Source: JAWXVE01 sp044425555 (lineage in GTDB: Bacteria; Bacillota; Clostridia; Lachnospirales; Lachnospiraceae). From it: a DNA stretch of 5,672 bases. Made by a program: the position numbers and the translations under genes. The stretch covers positions 1-5,672 of the forward strand of contig JAWXVF010000158.1 in assembly GCA_044425555.1 (NCBI GenBank), written 5' to 3'. This document shows, piece by piece, positions 1 to 5,342 of this stretch. The notes beneath the pieces were generated by a model. That model did no database searches. It worked only from the letters and a program-made list of their open reading frames with translations, and was not told the DNA's origin. Within the stretch, counting starts at the first letter, position 1. Each line of letters opens with the position of its first letter.

Positions 1-29
1 TGTTGATGTTGATTTGATTTGAAAGACAT
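1..29 (-). CDS. 5' end of a gene leaving the window; possibly IS1182-family transposase
   Basis: Only the first nine codons are inside the window, reading MSFKSNQHQ with no stop before the edge. The ATG (29-27) is preceded by a good ribosome binding site, GAGGTGG on the minus strand (plus positions 36-42), six or seven bases upstream. From memory, IS1182-family transposases often begin with M, S or T, FK, two or three polar residues and a glutamine-rich stretch. The match is therefore suggestive, but nine residues cannot settle it. The site and start codon are caught in two interleaved inverted repeats (24-31/50-57 and 37-46/72-81), described separately. Such sequestering near an insertion-sequence transposase start is a known way of blocking translation from read-through transcripts. 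Alternatively it is a host gene driven by the distant palindrome at 222-245. Confidence 0.4.
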
Positions 30-81
30 ATGTTTCCACCTCGCTTCTAATATGTCTCTATTATAACACTAAAGCGAGGTG
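24..81 (-). promoter_or_regulatory. Interleaved inverted repeats over a ribosome binding site and start codon (possible pseudoknot)
   Basis: Positions 24-31 (AGACATAT) are complementary to 50-57 (ATATGTCT), and 37-46 (CACCTCGCTT) to 72-81 (AAGCGAGGTG). Both matches are perfect. The order is arm A, arm B, arm A', arm B', the topology of an H-type pseudoknot, with linkers of 5, 3 and 14 bases. Read as minus-strand RNA, helix B contains the GAGGTG ribosome binding site of the gene starting at 29, and helix A contains its ATATG start. A minus-strand TATAAT (60-65) lies inside the structure, so a transcript started there would lack the anti-ribosome-binding-site arm, while a longer read-through transcript would fold. 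The pairing is seen in the sequence. The control role is inferred. Confidence 0.5.
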
Positions 82-103
82 TTGAGTAGGTGAACTCTAA
101 GTT

Positions 104-132
104 TTGACACCTAAATCATATTTTACAATAAT
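104..132 (+). promoter_or_regulatory. Sigma-A type promoter candidate, rightward
   Basis: TTGACA (104-109) and AATAAT (127-132) are separated by 17 bases: a perfect -35 and a five-of-six -10. This is the best sigma-A match noticed by eye in the window. It reads into the gene-free, hairpin-rich stretch 222-449 rather than into a gene, so it could drive a non-coding RNA, or be an outward promoter of a mobile element lying to the left. In this base composition a chance match is possible. Confidence 0.35.
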
Positions 133-221
133 TTTACTTTTATTGTATATATTTGTACGAACACACCATATCTCTATTACAATTGATGATACAACATATC
201 ATTATTCTTATTATCAAATCA

Positions 222-245
222 AGTTTACATTGTACCATGTAAACT
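222..245. repeat. Palindrome AGTTTACAT-6-ATGTAAACT, possible third copy of the operator
   Basis: Nine-base perfect arms surround a six-base loop. The core GTTTACA/TGTAAAC equals that of the palindromes at 3099-3140 and 5148-5188, but the outer CACYT part of the arm is missing and the loop is shorter. Measured from the equivalent left arm end (215), a minus-strand TATCAT box lies at 186-191, 23 bases away, the same distance as at the two full sites. No matching box is seen on the right. It may be a degenerate, one-sided member of the same regulatory family. Confidence 0.35.
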
Positions 246-417
246 GTGTCTCGAATCTATGGCAAGGATGATACCAACAATAATATCATCCATATCAGCG
301 GAATGTACTTGAGCACGTTAAGAACCTTAACGAATTTCAAAATAATTACTCGCCAATATCGTAATTGGCAAGACGATTGATCTGTTTCTGCCAATACCTT
401 CTATATTTTTACAAACT

Positions 418-449
418 AAAAAAGCACCTATTTTACAATAAATGCTTTT
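418..449 (-). terminator. Weak terminator candidate for the leftward operon
   Basis: On the minus strand AAAAGCA (449-443) pairs with TGCTTTT (426-420), and the sequence runs on into a six-T stretch (423-418). The stem is only seven pairs with a 16-base loop containing a further ATT/AAT match. It lies about 170 bases past the stop of the J-domain gene. It could also end a rightward transcript, since the plus-strand tail is T-rich (TGCTTTTATAATTTTAT). Confidence 0.3.
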
Positions 450-624
450 ATAATTTTATATTTCTTTAAGAAAAAACTTTGATGACTAAGCGTATTGTGG
501 GCGTCTAACTGTGTTCATTATAAAACAACTACTCCATTCTTGCAAAAGTTATTTTATTAATCTGGTATTTCTTATATGCTTAATTCCTACAAAATACGCT
601 TTTCTAGACCTAAAAGTAAATCAG

Positions 625-1086
625 TCAAGTTGAATAATCTCTATTGGTGAATATTGGTCTACTTTTAGCGCTTTCCTTGTACGATGCTGTTATCTTTTTT
701 GCCATTTCCACATCACCCCCTTGATCAGGGTGATATTCTTTCATTAGAGCACGATATTTTTTCTTAGCTTCTTCATCGGACAAGCCTTGAAATAAATTTG
801 TGATTGGATTGTTCGTTTCGGGTGTACTCTTGAATATCCTCCACATCTGTTTCTTGAAAAAATAGAGGCTCATCATAACAAAATAGAATATCCAAGCATA
901 CGGTGGTAAACATAAGAGTATGATTGTTACAATATTAGAAGGTATCCAATATATACGTAAATCTTCTTTAAAAATTCCCAGTACTGTGGTAATTAATAAG
1001 ATCATCGGCAGGAGAAACACAAACCCAATGTAAAGAAGAACAGTAAGGATAACACACATTATTTTATAAATAGTAGCATCACTCAT
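625..1086 (-). CDS. Membrane protein with C-terminal J domain (DnaJ-like)
   Basis: This 153-residue protein has hydrophobic segments at about residues 8-38 and 48-77, then a basic stretch and a short C-terminal J domain (about 98-138). The domain shows helix II (SDEEAKKKYRALMKEY), the diagnostic HPD at 119-121 and helix III (about 126-138). Helix I is reduced or absent, as in short Tim14-like J domains. HPD is the site through which J proteins stimulate Hsp70 (DnaK) ATPase, so the protein probably recruits DnaK to the membrane. Its client is unknown. I start it at ATG 1086, which has GGAGG at 1095-1099. An upstream in-frame TTG (1101) overlaps that site and is unlikely. It follows the FecR-LRR gene by 84 bases without a visible terminator, so the two are probably co-transcribed. 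The last 15 or so residues come from a FecR-gene fragment read out of frame (630-675), so the native C-terminus seems to have been replaced. Confidence 0.85.
   Translation of the reverse strand: MSDATIYKIMCVILTVLLYIGFVFLLPMILLITTVLGIFKEDLRIYWIPSNIVTIILLCLPPYAWIFYFVMMSLYFFKKQMWRIFKSTPETNNPITNLFQGLSDEEAKKKYRALMKEYHPDQGGDVEMAKKITASYKESAKSRPIFTNRDYST
630..675 (-). pseudogene. 46-base scrap of a FecR-type gene inside the end of the J-domain gene
   Basis: Positions 630-675 match 2473-2518, inside the FecR domain of the neighbouring gene, without gaps at 42 of 46 bases. Similarity stops sharply on both sides. Translated in the frame of the FecR gene, the scrap reads KALKVDQYSPIEIIQ against KALKVDQDSQIEIIQ. 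The J-domain gene reads the same bases in a frame shifted by one, giving its final residues SAKSRPIFTNRDYST. The scrap is therefore the remnant of a FecR paralogue, or of a copy of this one, joined to the J gene by recombination. Confidence 0.75.
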
Positions 1087-1170
1087 ATTGATTTCCTCCA
1101 ATAATTTCTATATTTGTATTACGCGAACTCCTTTGCGTGGCACTTGTATTGATACGCTAGCAAATGAATA

Positions 1171-2928
1171 CTACGGTCTACCAACAACCTCGCTAACATG
1201 TGCCACTGGGGACCAGTCGCTTATGTTGTTCCCTTGCAAATACAACCAAGAAAAATTCGTTAATCCACTTAATATACTAATGTCGCTTATATTATTACTC
1301 GACAAGTCCAAATACACCAAGTTCGTTAACACACTCAATGCACTAATGCCACTTATATCGTTATCATTTAACACCAATGAAGTCAAGTTCATTAATCCAC
1401 TTAATACACTAATGTCGCTTATATTATTACTCGACAATCCCAAAGTCTCCAAGTTCGTTAGTTCACTTAATGCATTAATATCGCTTATATTATTACTCGA
1501 CAATCCCAAATACTCCAAGTTCGTCAGCTCACTTAATACACTAATGTCGCTTATATTATTACTCACCAATTCCAAAGACTCCAAGTTCGTTAGTTCACTT
1601 AATGCATTAATATCACTTATATTATTATCCCTCAAATATAATTTCTCCAAGTTAGTTAACACACTTAATGCACTAATGTCGCTTATATTGTTATCAGTTA
1701 AAAACAATTGCTCCAAGTTCATTAACTCACTTAATGTACTAATATCGCTTATATTATTCCCCCACAAATCCAATTGCTCCAAGTTCGTCAACTCACTTAA
1801 TGCACTAACGTCGCTTATATTGTTATTTCGTAAATTCAATGTAGTTAAGTTCTTAAAATGAACCACATCCTCGATTACATTTACATTAATATCTGCGTAC
1901 ATATCAATACTAGGAACCCCCTTTATTACACTTTCAAACATGTCTAAACTGGTAATCTCATTCACTTCACTTGCCCAAATATCTCCTGTTGGTTTTTCTA
2001 AGAATAGACGCACTCCACTTTCAAAGTCCGCATCCACCCATTGAATGATGTAATCTTCTTCCACCTCTTCCTCTCCAACTTCTTCCACTACTTTCTCCAC
2101 ATATTCCTCTACACCTTCCCCTAAATCGTCTAAAAAGTTAGTAGCGAATAAGTAAGAAGGCGTATCCTCCTGCTCTCGAACTTCTAATTGAACGGTTCCA
2201 TCTGCCAATGTGGTGGCAACAGCAACTTCTCCCTGACGAACTGCAACCACTTGCGGTTCCGCTTCCGTAGTCATCACTTCCACCGTCCCCGACAACACCA
2301 CAACTTGACTTTGATACACATCTTCTGCGTAAGTAATTACTCCTGATGTACCACGCACACCAGTTACAATGTTATTGGTATGGAATTCCAAGGTTTCATC
2401 TTCTATAAGAGGTTCGGACACGTTAAAATAAAGAGACCCCTTATATAATTCAATATCTAAGTTGTTATTTACTTGAATAATCTCTATTTGAGAATCTTGG
2501 TCTACTTTTAGTGCTTTCGTATTATCTAAGCTAATGTAGGCATTACTTTCCACAAATGTTTCTATGGCATCTTGCGTAACTAATCGTGAACCTTCTACCA
2601 GTTCTTTTTGCTTGGAATTATTTTGTAAAGTAACTAATCCTATATACTTTTCTAGTCGCATTTCCTGTGCCAAGGTGTTTGAATTATCGAAAGATACTAC
2701 AGTGGCAATGGCAATGCACACTGCAACAATCGCCATTAGATATTTCATAGGCAATTTCGACTCGCTGGGTTTTTGATTCTCTTGTTCTAATAATTCTTCC
2801 GTAGCAACTTCTTGTTGTTTCAATTCTTCTGTAACAACTTCTTGCTGTTCCAATTCTTCTGAGGTCACTTCTTGCTGTTTCCACTCTTCTGTAGCAATTT
2901 CTTCCTGCTTCAATTCTTCTGTATCCAT
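1171..2928 (-). CDS. Membrane-anchored FecR-domain protein with leucine-rich repeats
   Basis: 585 residues. Order: five degenerate ten-residue repeats rich in E, Q and L (1-50, core TEELKQQEVA), probably a cytoplasmic helix or coiled coil; one transmembrane segment (about 62-80); a FecR-type domain (about 95-240) with the signature VTGVRGTSGV at 188-197; an acidic linker (about 265-292); a cap (about 293-357, VDADFESGVRLFLEKPTGDIW); and ten 22-residue leucine-rich repeats of bacterial internalin type (358 onward, LTNLexLxLxxNNISDISxLSx), closed by a DWSPVAHV cap near the end. The topology suggests an extracellular FecR and LRR part for protein or glycan binding. In Gram-negatives FecR works with ECF sigma factors, but no sigma factor is seen here, so that role is not implied. 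The start has GGAG at 2937-2940, eight bases upstream. It leads the operon with the J-domain gene and diverges from the lipoprotein gene. The ligand is unknown. Confidence 0.9.
   Translation of the reverse strand: MDTEELKQEEIATEEWKQQEVTSEELEQQEVVTEELKQQEVATEELLEQENQKPSESKLPMKYLMAIVAVCIAIATVVSFDNSNTLAQEMRLEKYIGLVTLQNNSKQKELVEGSRLVTQDAIETFVESNAYISLDNTKALKVDQDSQIEIIQVNNNLDIELYKGSLYFNVSEPLIEDETLEFHTNNIVTGVRGTSGVITYAEDVYQSQVVVLSGTVEVMTTEAEPQVVAVRQGEVAVATTLADGTVQLEVREQEDTPSYLFATNFLDDLGEGVEEYVEKVVEEVGEEEVEEDYIIQWVDADFESGVRLFLEKPTGDIWASEVNEITSLDMFESVIKGVPSIDMYADINVNVIEDVVHFKNLTTLNLRNNNISDVSALSELTNLEQLDLWGNNISDISTLSELMNLEQLFLTDNNISDISALSVLTNLEKLYLRDNNISDINALSELTNLESLELVSNNISDISVLSELTNLEYLGLSSNNISDINALSELTNLETLGLSSNNISDISVLSGLMNLTSLVLNDNDISGISALSVLTNLVYLDLSSNNISDISILSGLTNFSWLYLQGNNISDWSPVAHVSEVVGRP
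1198..1857 (-). repeat. Ten 66-base tandem repeats encoding the LRR array
   Basis: Each unit encodes 22 residues with the constant core NNISDISxLSxLTNLExL. Units differ mainly at the two to four exposed positions after each LxL. Conserved DNA blocks recur every 66 bases (on the plus strand, for example, TCGCTTATATTATTACTCGA). The likeness makes the array prone to unit gain or loss, and creates long false open frames on the other strand. Confidence 0.9.
2779..2928 (-). repeat. Five 30-base tandem repeats at the 5' end of the FecR-LRR gene
   Basis: The first 50 codons are five units of ten codons (consensus protein unit roughly xxTEELKQQE), similar at DNA level (for example ACAGAAGAATTGAAACA on the minus strand). 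They precede the transmembrane segment, so the repeat lies on the cytoplasmic side. Heptad-like spacing of L among E and Q suggests a charged helix. Copy number is likely to vary between strains. Confidence 0.85.
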
Positions 2929-3070
2929 TTTCTTCTCTCCATTCTTATAAAGTTTTCACATTCTCTCTCATTTTACCTTCTATAATGTATTGTACTCTTT
3001 TATACATTTTACCATTTTTTCCACAAAATTTTCAATACATTTAGAGGTTCTACAACATCATTTCATTTTA

Positions 3071-3169
3071 AGTATACGTAAAATATCAATTACCGTATCA
3101 CCTCAAGTTTACAATCATATGATTTTGTAAACTTCAAGTGAAACATTCACTCTAAATAAAAAGTATACT
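3071..3169. promoter_or_regulatory. Symmetric divergent promoter with palindromic operator, copy 1
   Basis: The palindrome has arms 3099-3114 (CACCTCAAGTTTACAA) and 3125-3140 (TTGTAAACTTCAAGTG) around a ten-base loop, with two mismatches near the outer ends. A rightward TATACT (3164-3169) lies 23 bases outside the right arm and a leftward TATACT (3071-3076) lies 22 bases outside the left arm. Neither has a good -35 at normal spacing. Each instead has GTGAAA or GTGATA at the arm edge. That fits activator-dependent promoters, with a regulator on the palindrome serving the FecR-LRR operon and the lipoprotein gene. The regulator is not identified. Confidence 0.6.
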
Positions 3170-3180
3170 AAACAAAAGTT

Positions 3181-3190
3181 AAAAGGAGGA
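3181..3190 (+). promoter_or_regulatory. Orphan Shine-Dalgarno sequence in the lipoprotein leader
   Basis: AAAAGGAGGA is a near-perfect ribosome binding site, but no ATG, GTG or TTG follows at a usable distance. It would lie about 10 bases into the transcript from the TATACT at 3164-3169. The gene has its own site at 3241-3247. Such 5' Shine-Dalgarno stretches stabilise some Bacillus messages (STAB-SD of cry3A) by binding ribosomes. That role is inferred here. Confidence 0.4.
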
Positions 3191-3253
3191 AAATTTTTCA
3201 TAAAAAGTATATTAGAACAAATAAAACTTAACCATTTCAAAAAGGAGAACACT

Positions 3254-4375
3254 ATGTATAGAAAATGTATTACCATATGGAAAGTAGAGAAGCTTATTTG
3301 CTTAATGGCTCTTGGGCTATTGCTTACAGGTTGCACAGCAGAGAAAATTGATTTAGAAGAATATGTAACTGTTACCTACAAAGGATTAGAAGGAACAGGC
3401 GTACCGAATATCTACTTTGATACAGCTAACTTAGAAAACAAAATTTTCGAATCAAACGATATTAATCTTTTTTCTGCGGAGGCCTTAAGCATTAGTATGT
3501 TAGTATCAGGAATCAGCACAAAAGCGTCCCAAACATCTGCTCTATCTAACGGGGATGAAATATCTGTTAATATTACAGGAGTCACAGGATTAGAGGAGAA
3601 ATATAAGCTTAAATTCACAAATACCCAACAGGATTACACCGTGTATGGATTATCAGAAGGAACAGTCATCGATGTATTTCAAGATATTGAGATAGAATAT
3701 AACGGTGTTTCTGGAGAAGCTTCTATTCGTATTCACAACGAAACAGATAACCCTTTCCTCTCAGAAGTTCGATTTTCTGCTGATGTAACACAATCTATCA
3801 CCAATGGCCAAGAGATTATCGTTACCGCCGATTACAATAATAATCTTGCAGAGGAACATTGTTATCTTGTAGAATCAACTGAAAAATCTTTTGTTGCTAG
3901 CGGAATGTCTGAATACATAGATGAATTTAATAAATTTGATACAACTACCTTCGAAACAATGAAACAAATCGGACTTGATATTATTACAACTCGCTATCAA
4001 GATCAAAACCGATATTATAAAGAAATTCAAGAAGGAACAAGCTTTTTTTCATCTTTTTATGATATGGATAGTGTAGAATATTTATCAAAAGAACTAGAGC
4101 GTGTATATTTCTTTACCCCTAAAGAAAGGCACTCCGTTAAAAATAGTATTATGCTATGCTATAAAGTGATAACAACTGATTCCGCCCATACAGAACCACT
4201 TACTCGATATATTGTCATATATGCTAAAGATTTTCTCATAGATTCAGACGGTCATATAAATATTGCTCCATCAGATTTTTCTTTTATGTCCGCTATCTCA
4301 AATGAAGATTCTATTGTATCTACTTGCTTAGATCCTAACCGGGTTGATTTCAATATTGAGGAAATATTTTATTAA
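3254..4375 (+). CDS. Lipoprotein with two tandem beta-type domains, function unknown
   Basis: 373 residues. The N-terminus has a basic start, a hydrophobic core and the lipobox LLTGC, so Cys27 should be lipidated and the protein anchored outside the membrane. Two related segments follow: about 37-134 (YVTVTYKGLEGTG ... NGDEISVNITG ... DYTVYGLSE) and about 138-219 (IEIEYNGVSGEA ... NGQEIIVTADYN ... SFVASGMSE). Each has a G-rich opening strand, an NGD/NGQ turn leading into alternating hydrophobics, and a closing xFVxxGMS-like strand, so they look like a duplicated Ig-like fold. I recall similar pairs in clostridial lipoproteins and zinc-ribbon membrane proteins of unknown function. The C-terminal 150 residues form a separate mixed domain I do not recognise. 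ATG 3254 has AAAGGAG at 3241-3247. It is transcribed from the divergent palindromic promoter and ends at a strong terminator. No catalytic motif is seen; a binding or sensing role is a guess. Confidence 0.85.
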   Translation: MYRKCITIWKVEKLICLMALGLLLTGCTAEKIDLEEYVTVTYKGLEGTGVPNIYFDTANLENKIFESNDINLFSAEALSISMLVSGISTKASQTSALSNGDEISVNITGVTGLEEKYKLKFTNTQQDYTVYGLSEGTVIDVFQDIEIEYNGVSGEASIRIHNETDNPFLSEVRFSADVTQSITNGQEIIVTADYNNNLAEEHCYLVESTEKSFVASGMSEYIDEFNKFDTTTFETMKQIGLDIITTRYQDQNRYYKEIQEGTSFFSSFYDMDSVEYLSKELERVYFFTPKERHSVKNSIMLCYKVITTDSAHTEPLTRYIVIYAKDFLIDSDGHINIAPSDFSFMSAISNEDSIVSTCLDPNRVDFNIEEIFY

Positions 4376-4421
4376 TAAAAGACAACCCTCTCACTTTCCC
4401 TTCATTCTAGACTTTGGGCAT

Positions 4422-4464
4422 GATAAAGAAAAAGCAGATGTAAACTATCTGCTTTTTCTTTATC
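4422..4464. terminator. Bidirectional intrinsic terminator
   Basis: Arms 4422-4439 (GATAAAGAAAAAGCAGAT) and 4447-4464 (ATCTGCTTTTTCTTTATC) form a perfect 18-bp stem with a seven-base loop. The A-rich left and T-rich right halves supply a U tract in either direction. It stands 47 bases after the lipoprotein stop and seven bases after the stop of the convergent minus-strand gene, so it should end both messages. Confidence 0.9.
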
Positions 4465-4470
4465 TGTAAT

Positions 4471-4986
4471 TTATGCGGTATTAGTACCCTTATATTTCCT
4501 ATGTCTTTTCCATACTACAAGACTAGCTATGGAAGTGATTACAGGAATATATACAAGAGGACTTATTTTAAAAGCATCTCCCCTAAAATAATCGTTATAA
4601 CTCCATACCAGAACATATGCAATGAAAATATTAATCAAAGATATCAGAATCACCCCCACCATACTTAAGGTAGCTTTCTTATTCTTCATTACAGATACAA
4701 TGGATAGTATTACGAACAATGCTACGATACCAATATAAATTAGCGAATCACTATCTCCTGCTTTTACCTCTTTACTCCATGAGGAACTCCCATCATTTAG
4801 TAAATTTAGCAAAGTACCATCACTGATTGCAGATAATAACTGCATTTCCAGCGAATCTTCTACCGTAATAAATGTACCAAAAATAATAATCCCTCCTGTT
4901 ATAAGGAGTAATGCTATTACTACTGCTTTCTTATTCTTTATAATCTCATTCATATTCTTCATCCTCTCTTTTTCCCATTTTCTCAT
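4471..4986 (-). CDS. Small polytopic membrane protein, function unknown
   Basis: Up to 171 residues with four likely transmembrane segments, at about 21-42, 82-100, 107-128 and 141-159 (numbered from the first ATG). The loop between the first two (about 43-80) is polar and acidic, probably extracellular. The third loop is short, and the C-terminus is basic (KRHRKYK) and probably cytoplasmic. I do not recognise the family. Three in-frame ATGs compete. The first (4986) has TAGGA five bases upstream. The second (4962) sits directly against GAGG. The third (4953, MNEIIKNKK) has GAGAGGA eight or nine bases upstream and gives a conventional lysine-flanked first helix. I keep the longest frame but would accept 4953. 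It diverges from the right-edge membrane protein across a copy of the palindromic promoter, and converges on the lipoprotein gene. Confidence 0.75.
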   Translation of the reverse strand: MRKWEKERMKNMNEIIKNKKAVVIALLLITGGIIIFGTFITVEDSLEMQLLSAISDGTLLNLLNDGSSSWSKEVKAGDSDSLIYIGIVALFVILSIVSVMKNKKATLSMVGVILISLINIFIAYVLVWSYNDYFRGDAFKISPLVYIPVITSIASLVVWKRHRKYKGTNTA

Positions 4987-5118
4987 TTAATTCCTACACT
5001 TTATCAAAACTTCCATTCTAACCAAATAACACCTTCAAGTTCCAGCACCTCCCTTCTTTTTTGAGTTTCTTATGTACCCATCTTATAGAGCGATTCGTTT
5101 ACACTCAATTTCCCTATG

Positions 5119-5217
5119 AGTATACAGAAATAAAGTATTTACCATATCACTTAAAGTTTACAATGTCATAATTTGTAAACTTTAGGTGAAAATAAGAACT
5201 TAAAATAGAGTTATAAT
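5119..5217. promoter_or_regulatory. Symmetric divergent promoter with palindromic operator, copy 2
   Basis: Arms 5148-5163 (CACTTAAAGTTTACAA) and 5173-5188 (TTGTAAACTTTAGGTG) surround a nine-base loop with one mismatch in 16 pairs. TATAAT (5212-5217, rightward) lies 23 bases outside the right arm and TATACT (5119-5124, leftward) 23 bases outside the left arm. This repeats copy 1 in order and spacing, and the flanks also match (AGTATAC and TTACCRTATCAC). As there, no standard -35 is present. It should serve the membrane protein genes starting at 4986 or 4953 and at 5343. Confidence 0.6.
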
Positions 5218-5330
5218 ACTTAAAAATTGAAAAAAGGGGGGTTGTTACAAGTTATCACTACTTTGTTATTGTATGAAACTCATAATAACAAACGAATTCA
5301 CGTTACATATCAATAAGATTTTTTTAAGAA

Positions 5331-5336
5331 AAGGAG
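5331..5336 (+). promoter_or_regulatory. Ribosome binding site deciding the 5343 start
   Basis: AAGGAG lies six bases before ATG 5343. It supports this start over a longer-looking overlapping frame beginning at 5273, which has no such site and whose product does not resemble a protein. Confidence 0.8.
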
Positions 5337-5342
5337 AAAAAA

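Larger units (their letters stand above)
30..624. other. Gene-poor region with many short inverted repeats
   Basis: I see no convincing gene here. Short perfect inverted repeats follow one another: 222-230/237-245, 266-273/284-291, 316-322/326-332, 352-357/364-369 (competing with 364-370/389-395), and 420-426/443-449. A minus-strand frame (394 to 257, TTG start, about 45 codons) ends in a hydrophobic stretch reading KYIPLIWMILLLVSSLP. It lacks a well-spaced ribosome binding site, so it may be a gene remnant or chance. AAGCGTATT at 488-496 is repeated inverted at 593-601. The region may be the flank of an insertion sequence, a decayed gene or a structured RNA. Confidence 0.5.
2929..3253. other. 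Divergent intergenic region between FecR-LRR and lipoprotein genes
   Basis: This 325-base spacer holds the central palindrome (3099-3140) with a -10 box on each side (3071-3076 minus, 3164-3169 plus), an unused AGGAGG (3184-3189), and the two functional ribosome binding sites at its ends. An alternative minus-strand promoter, TTGTGG (3026-3021) with a 16-base spacer to TATAAA (3004-2999), would give a shorter leader for the FecR-LRR gene. I see no gene here. Short frames antisense to the lipoprotein start lack ribosome binding sites. Confidence 0.6.
4987..5342. other. Divergent intergenic region between two membrane protein genes
   Basis: This 356-base spacer holds the second palindromic divergent promoter (5119-5217), a six-G run in the rightward leader (5236-5241) and the ribosome binding site of the right-edge gene. 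On the minus strand GGGAGGTG (plus 5049-5056) is followed by a short frame of six codons starting with TTG, too short to call a leader peptide. A second leftward promoter candidate, TTGAGT (5108-5103) with a 15-base spacer to TATAAG (5087-5082), is weaker than the palindrome-linked TATACT. Confidence 0.6.

Noticed and set aside
257..394. Short minus-strand frame ending in a hydrophobic helix
   Set aside because: It has only a TTG start with AAGG two bases away and overlaps several inverted repeats. It is mentioned under the gene-poor region but not called as a gene.
222..449. CRISPR array
   Set aside because: The short inverted repeats differ from each other and show no regular repeat-spacer spacing. 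The regular repeats elsewhere (66 and 30 bases) are coding.
495..524. Plus-strand promoter-like TTGTGG with an 18-base spacer to TATAAA, pointing into the J gene antisense
   Set aside because: Weak -35, and no plus-strand gene or structured RNA follows. Such matches are common in AT-rich DNA.
488..601. AAGCGTATT at 488-496 inverted at 593-601 as possible ends of a small mobile element
   Set aside because: Nine bases, imperfect beyond the core, no target duplication seen and no second copy in the window.
1088..1861. A 257-codon open frame on the plus strand with a repeated LNxLMSLILL pattern
   Set aside because: It lies antisense to the LRR array and is open only because the 66-base repeat lacks stops in that frame. 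It has no ribosome binding site and its repeats mirror the LRR units.
2564..2884. Two short frames overlapping the FecR-LRR gene, one on each strand
   Set aside because: Both lie within a well-supported gene in another frame and lack binding sites or recognisable protein features.
3115..3618. Minus-strand frames antisense to the promoter and first part of the lipoprotein gene
   Set aside because: They overlap the promoter and signal-peptide codons and have no supporting start signals.
580..4998. Shared 12-mer TTAATTCCTACA at 580-591 and 4987-4998
   Set aside because: One shared 12-mer is about what chance allows in an AT-rich window of this size, and the flanks do not match.
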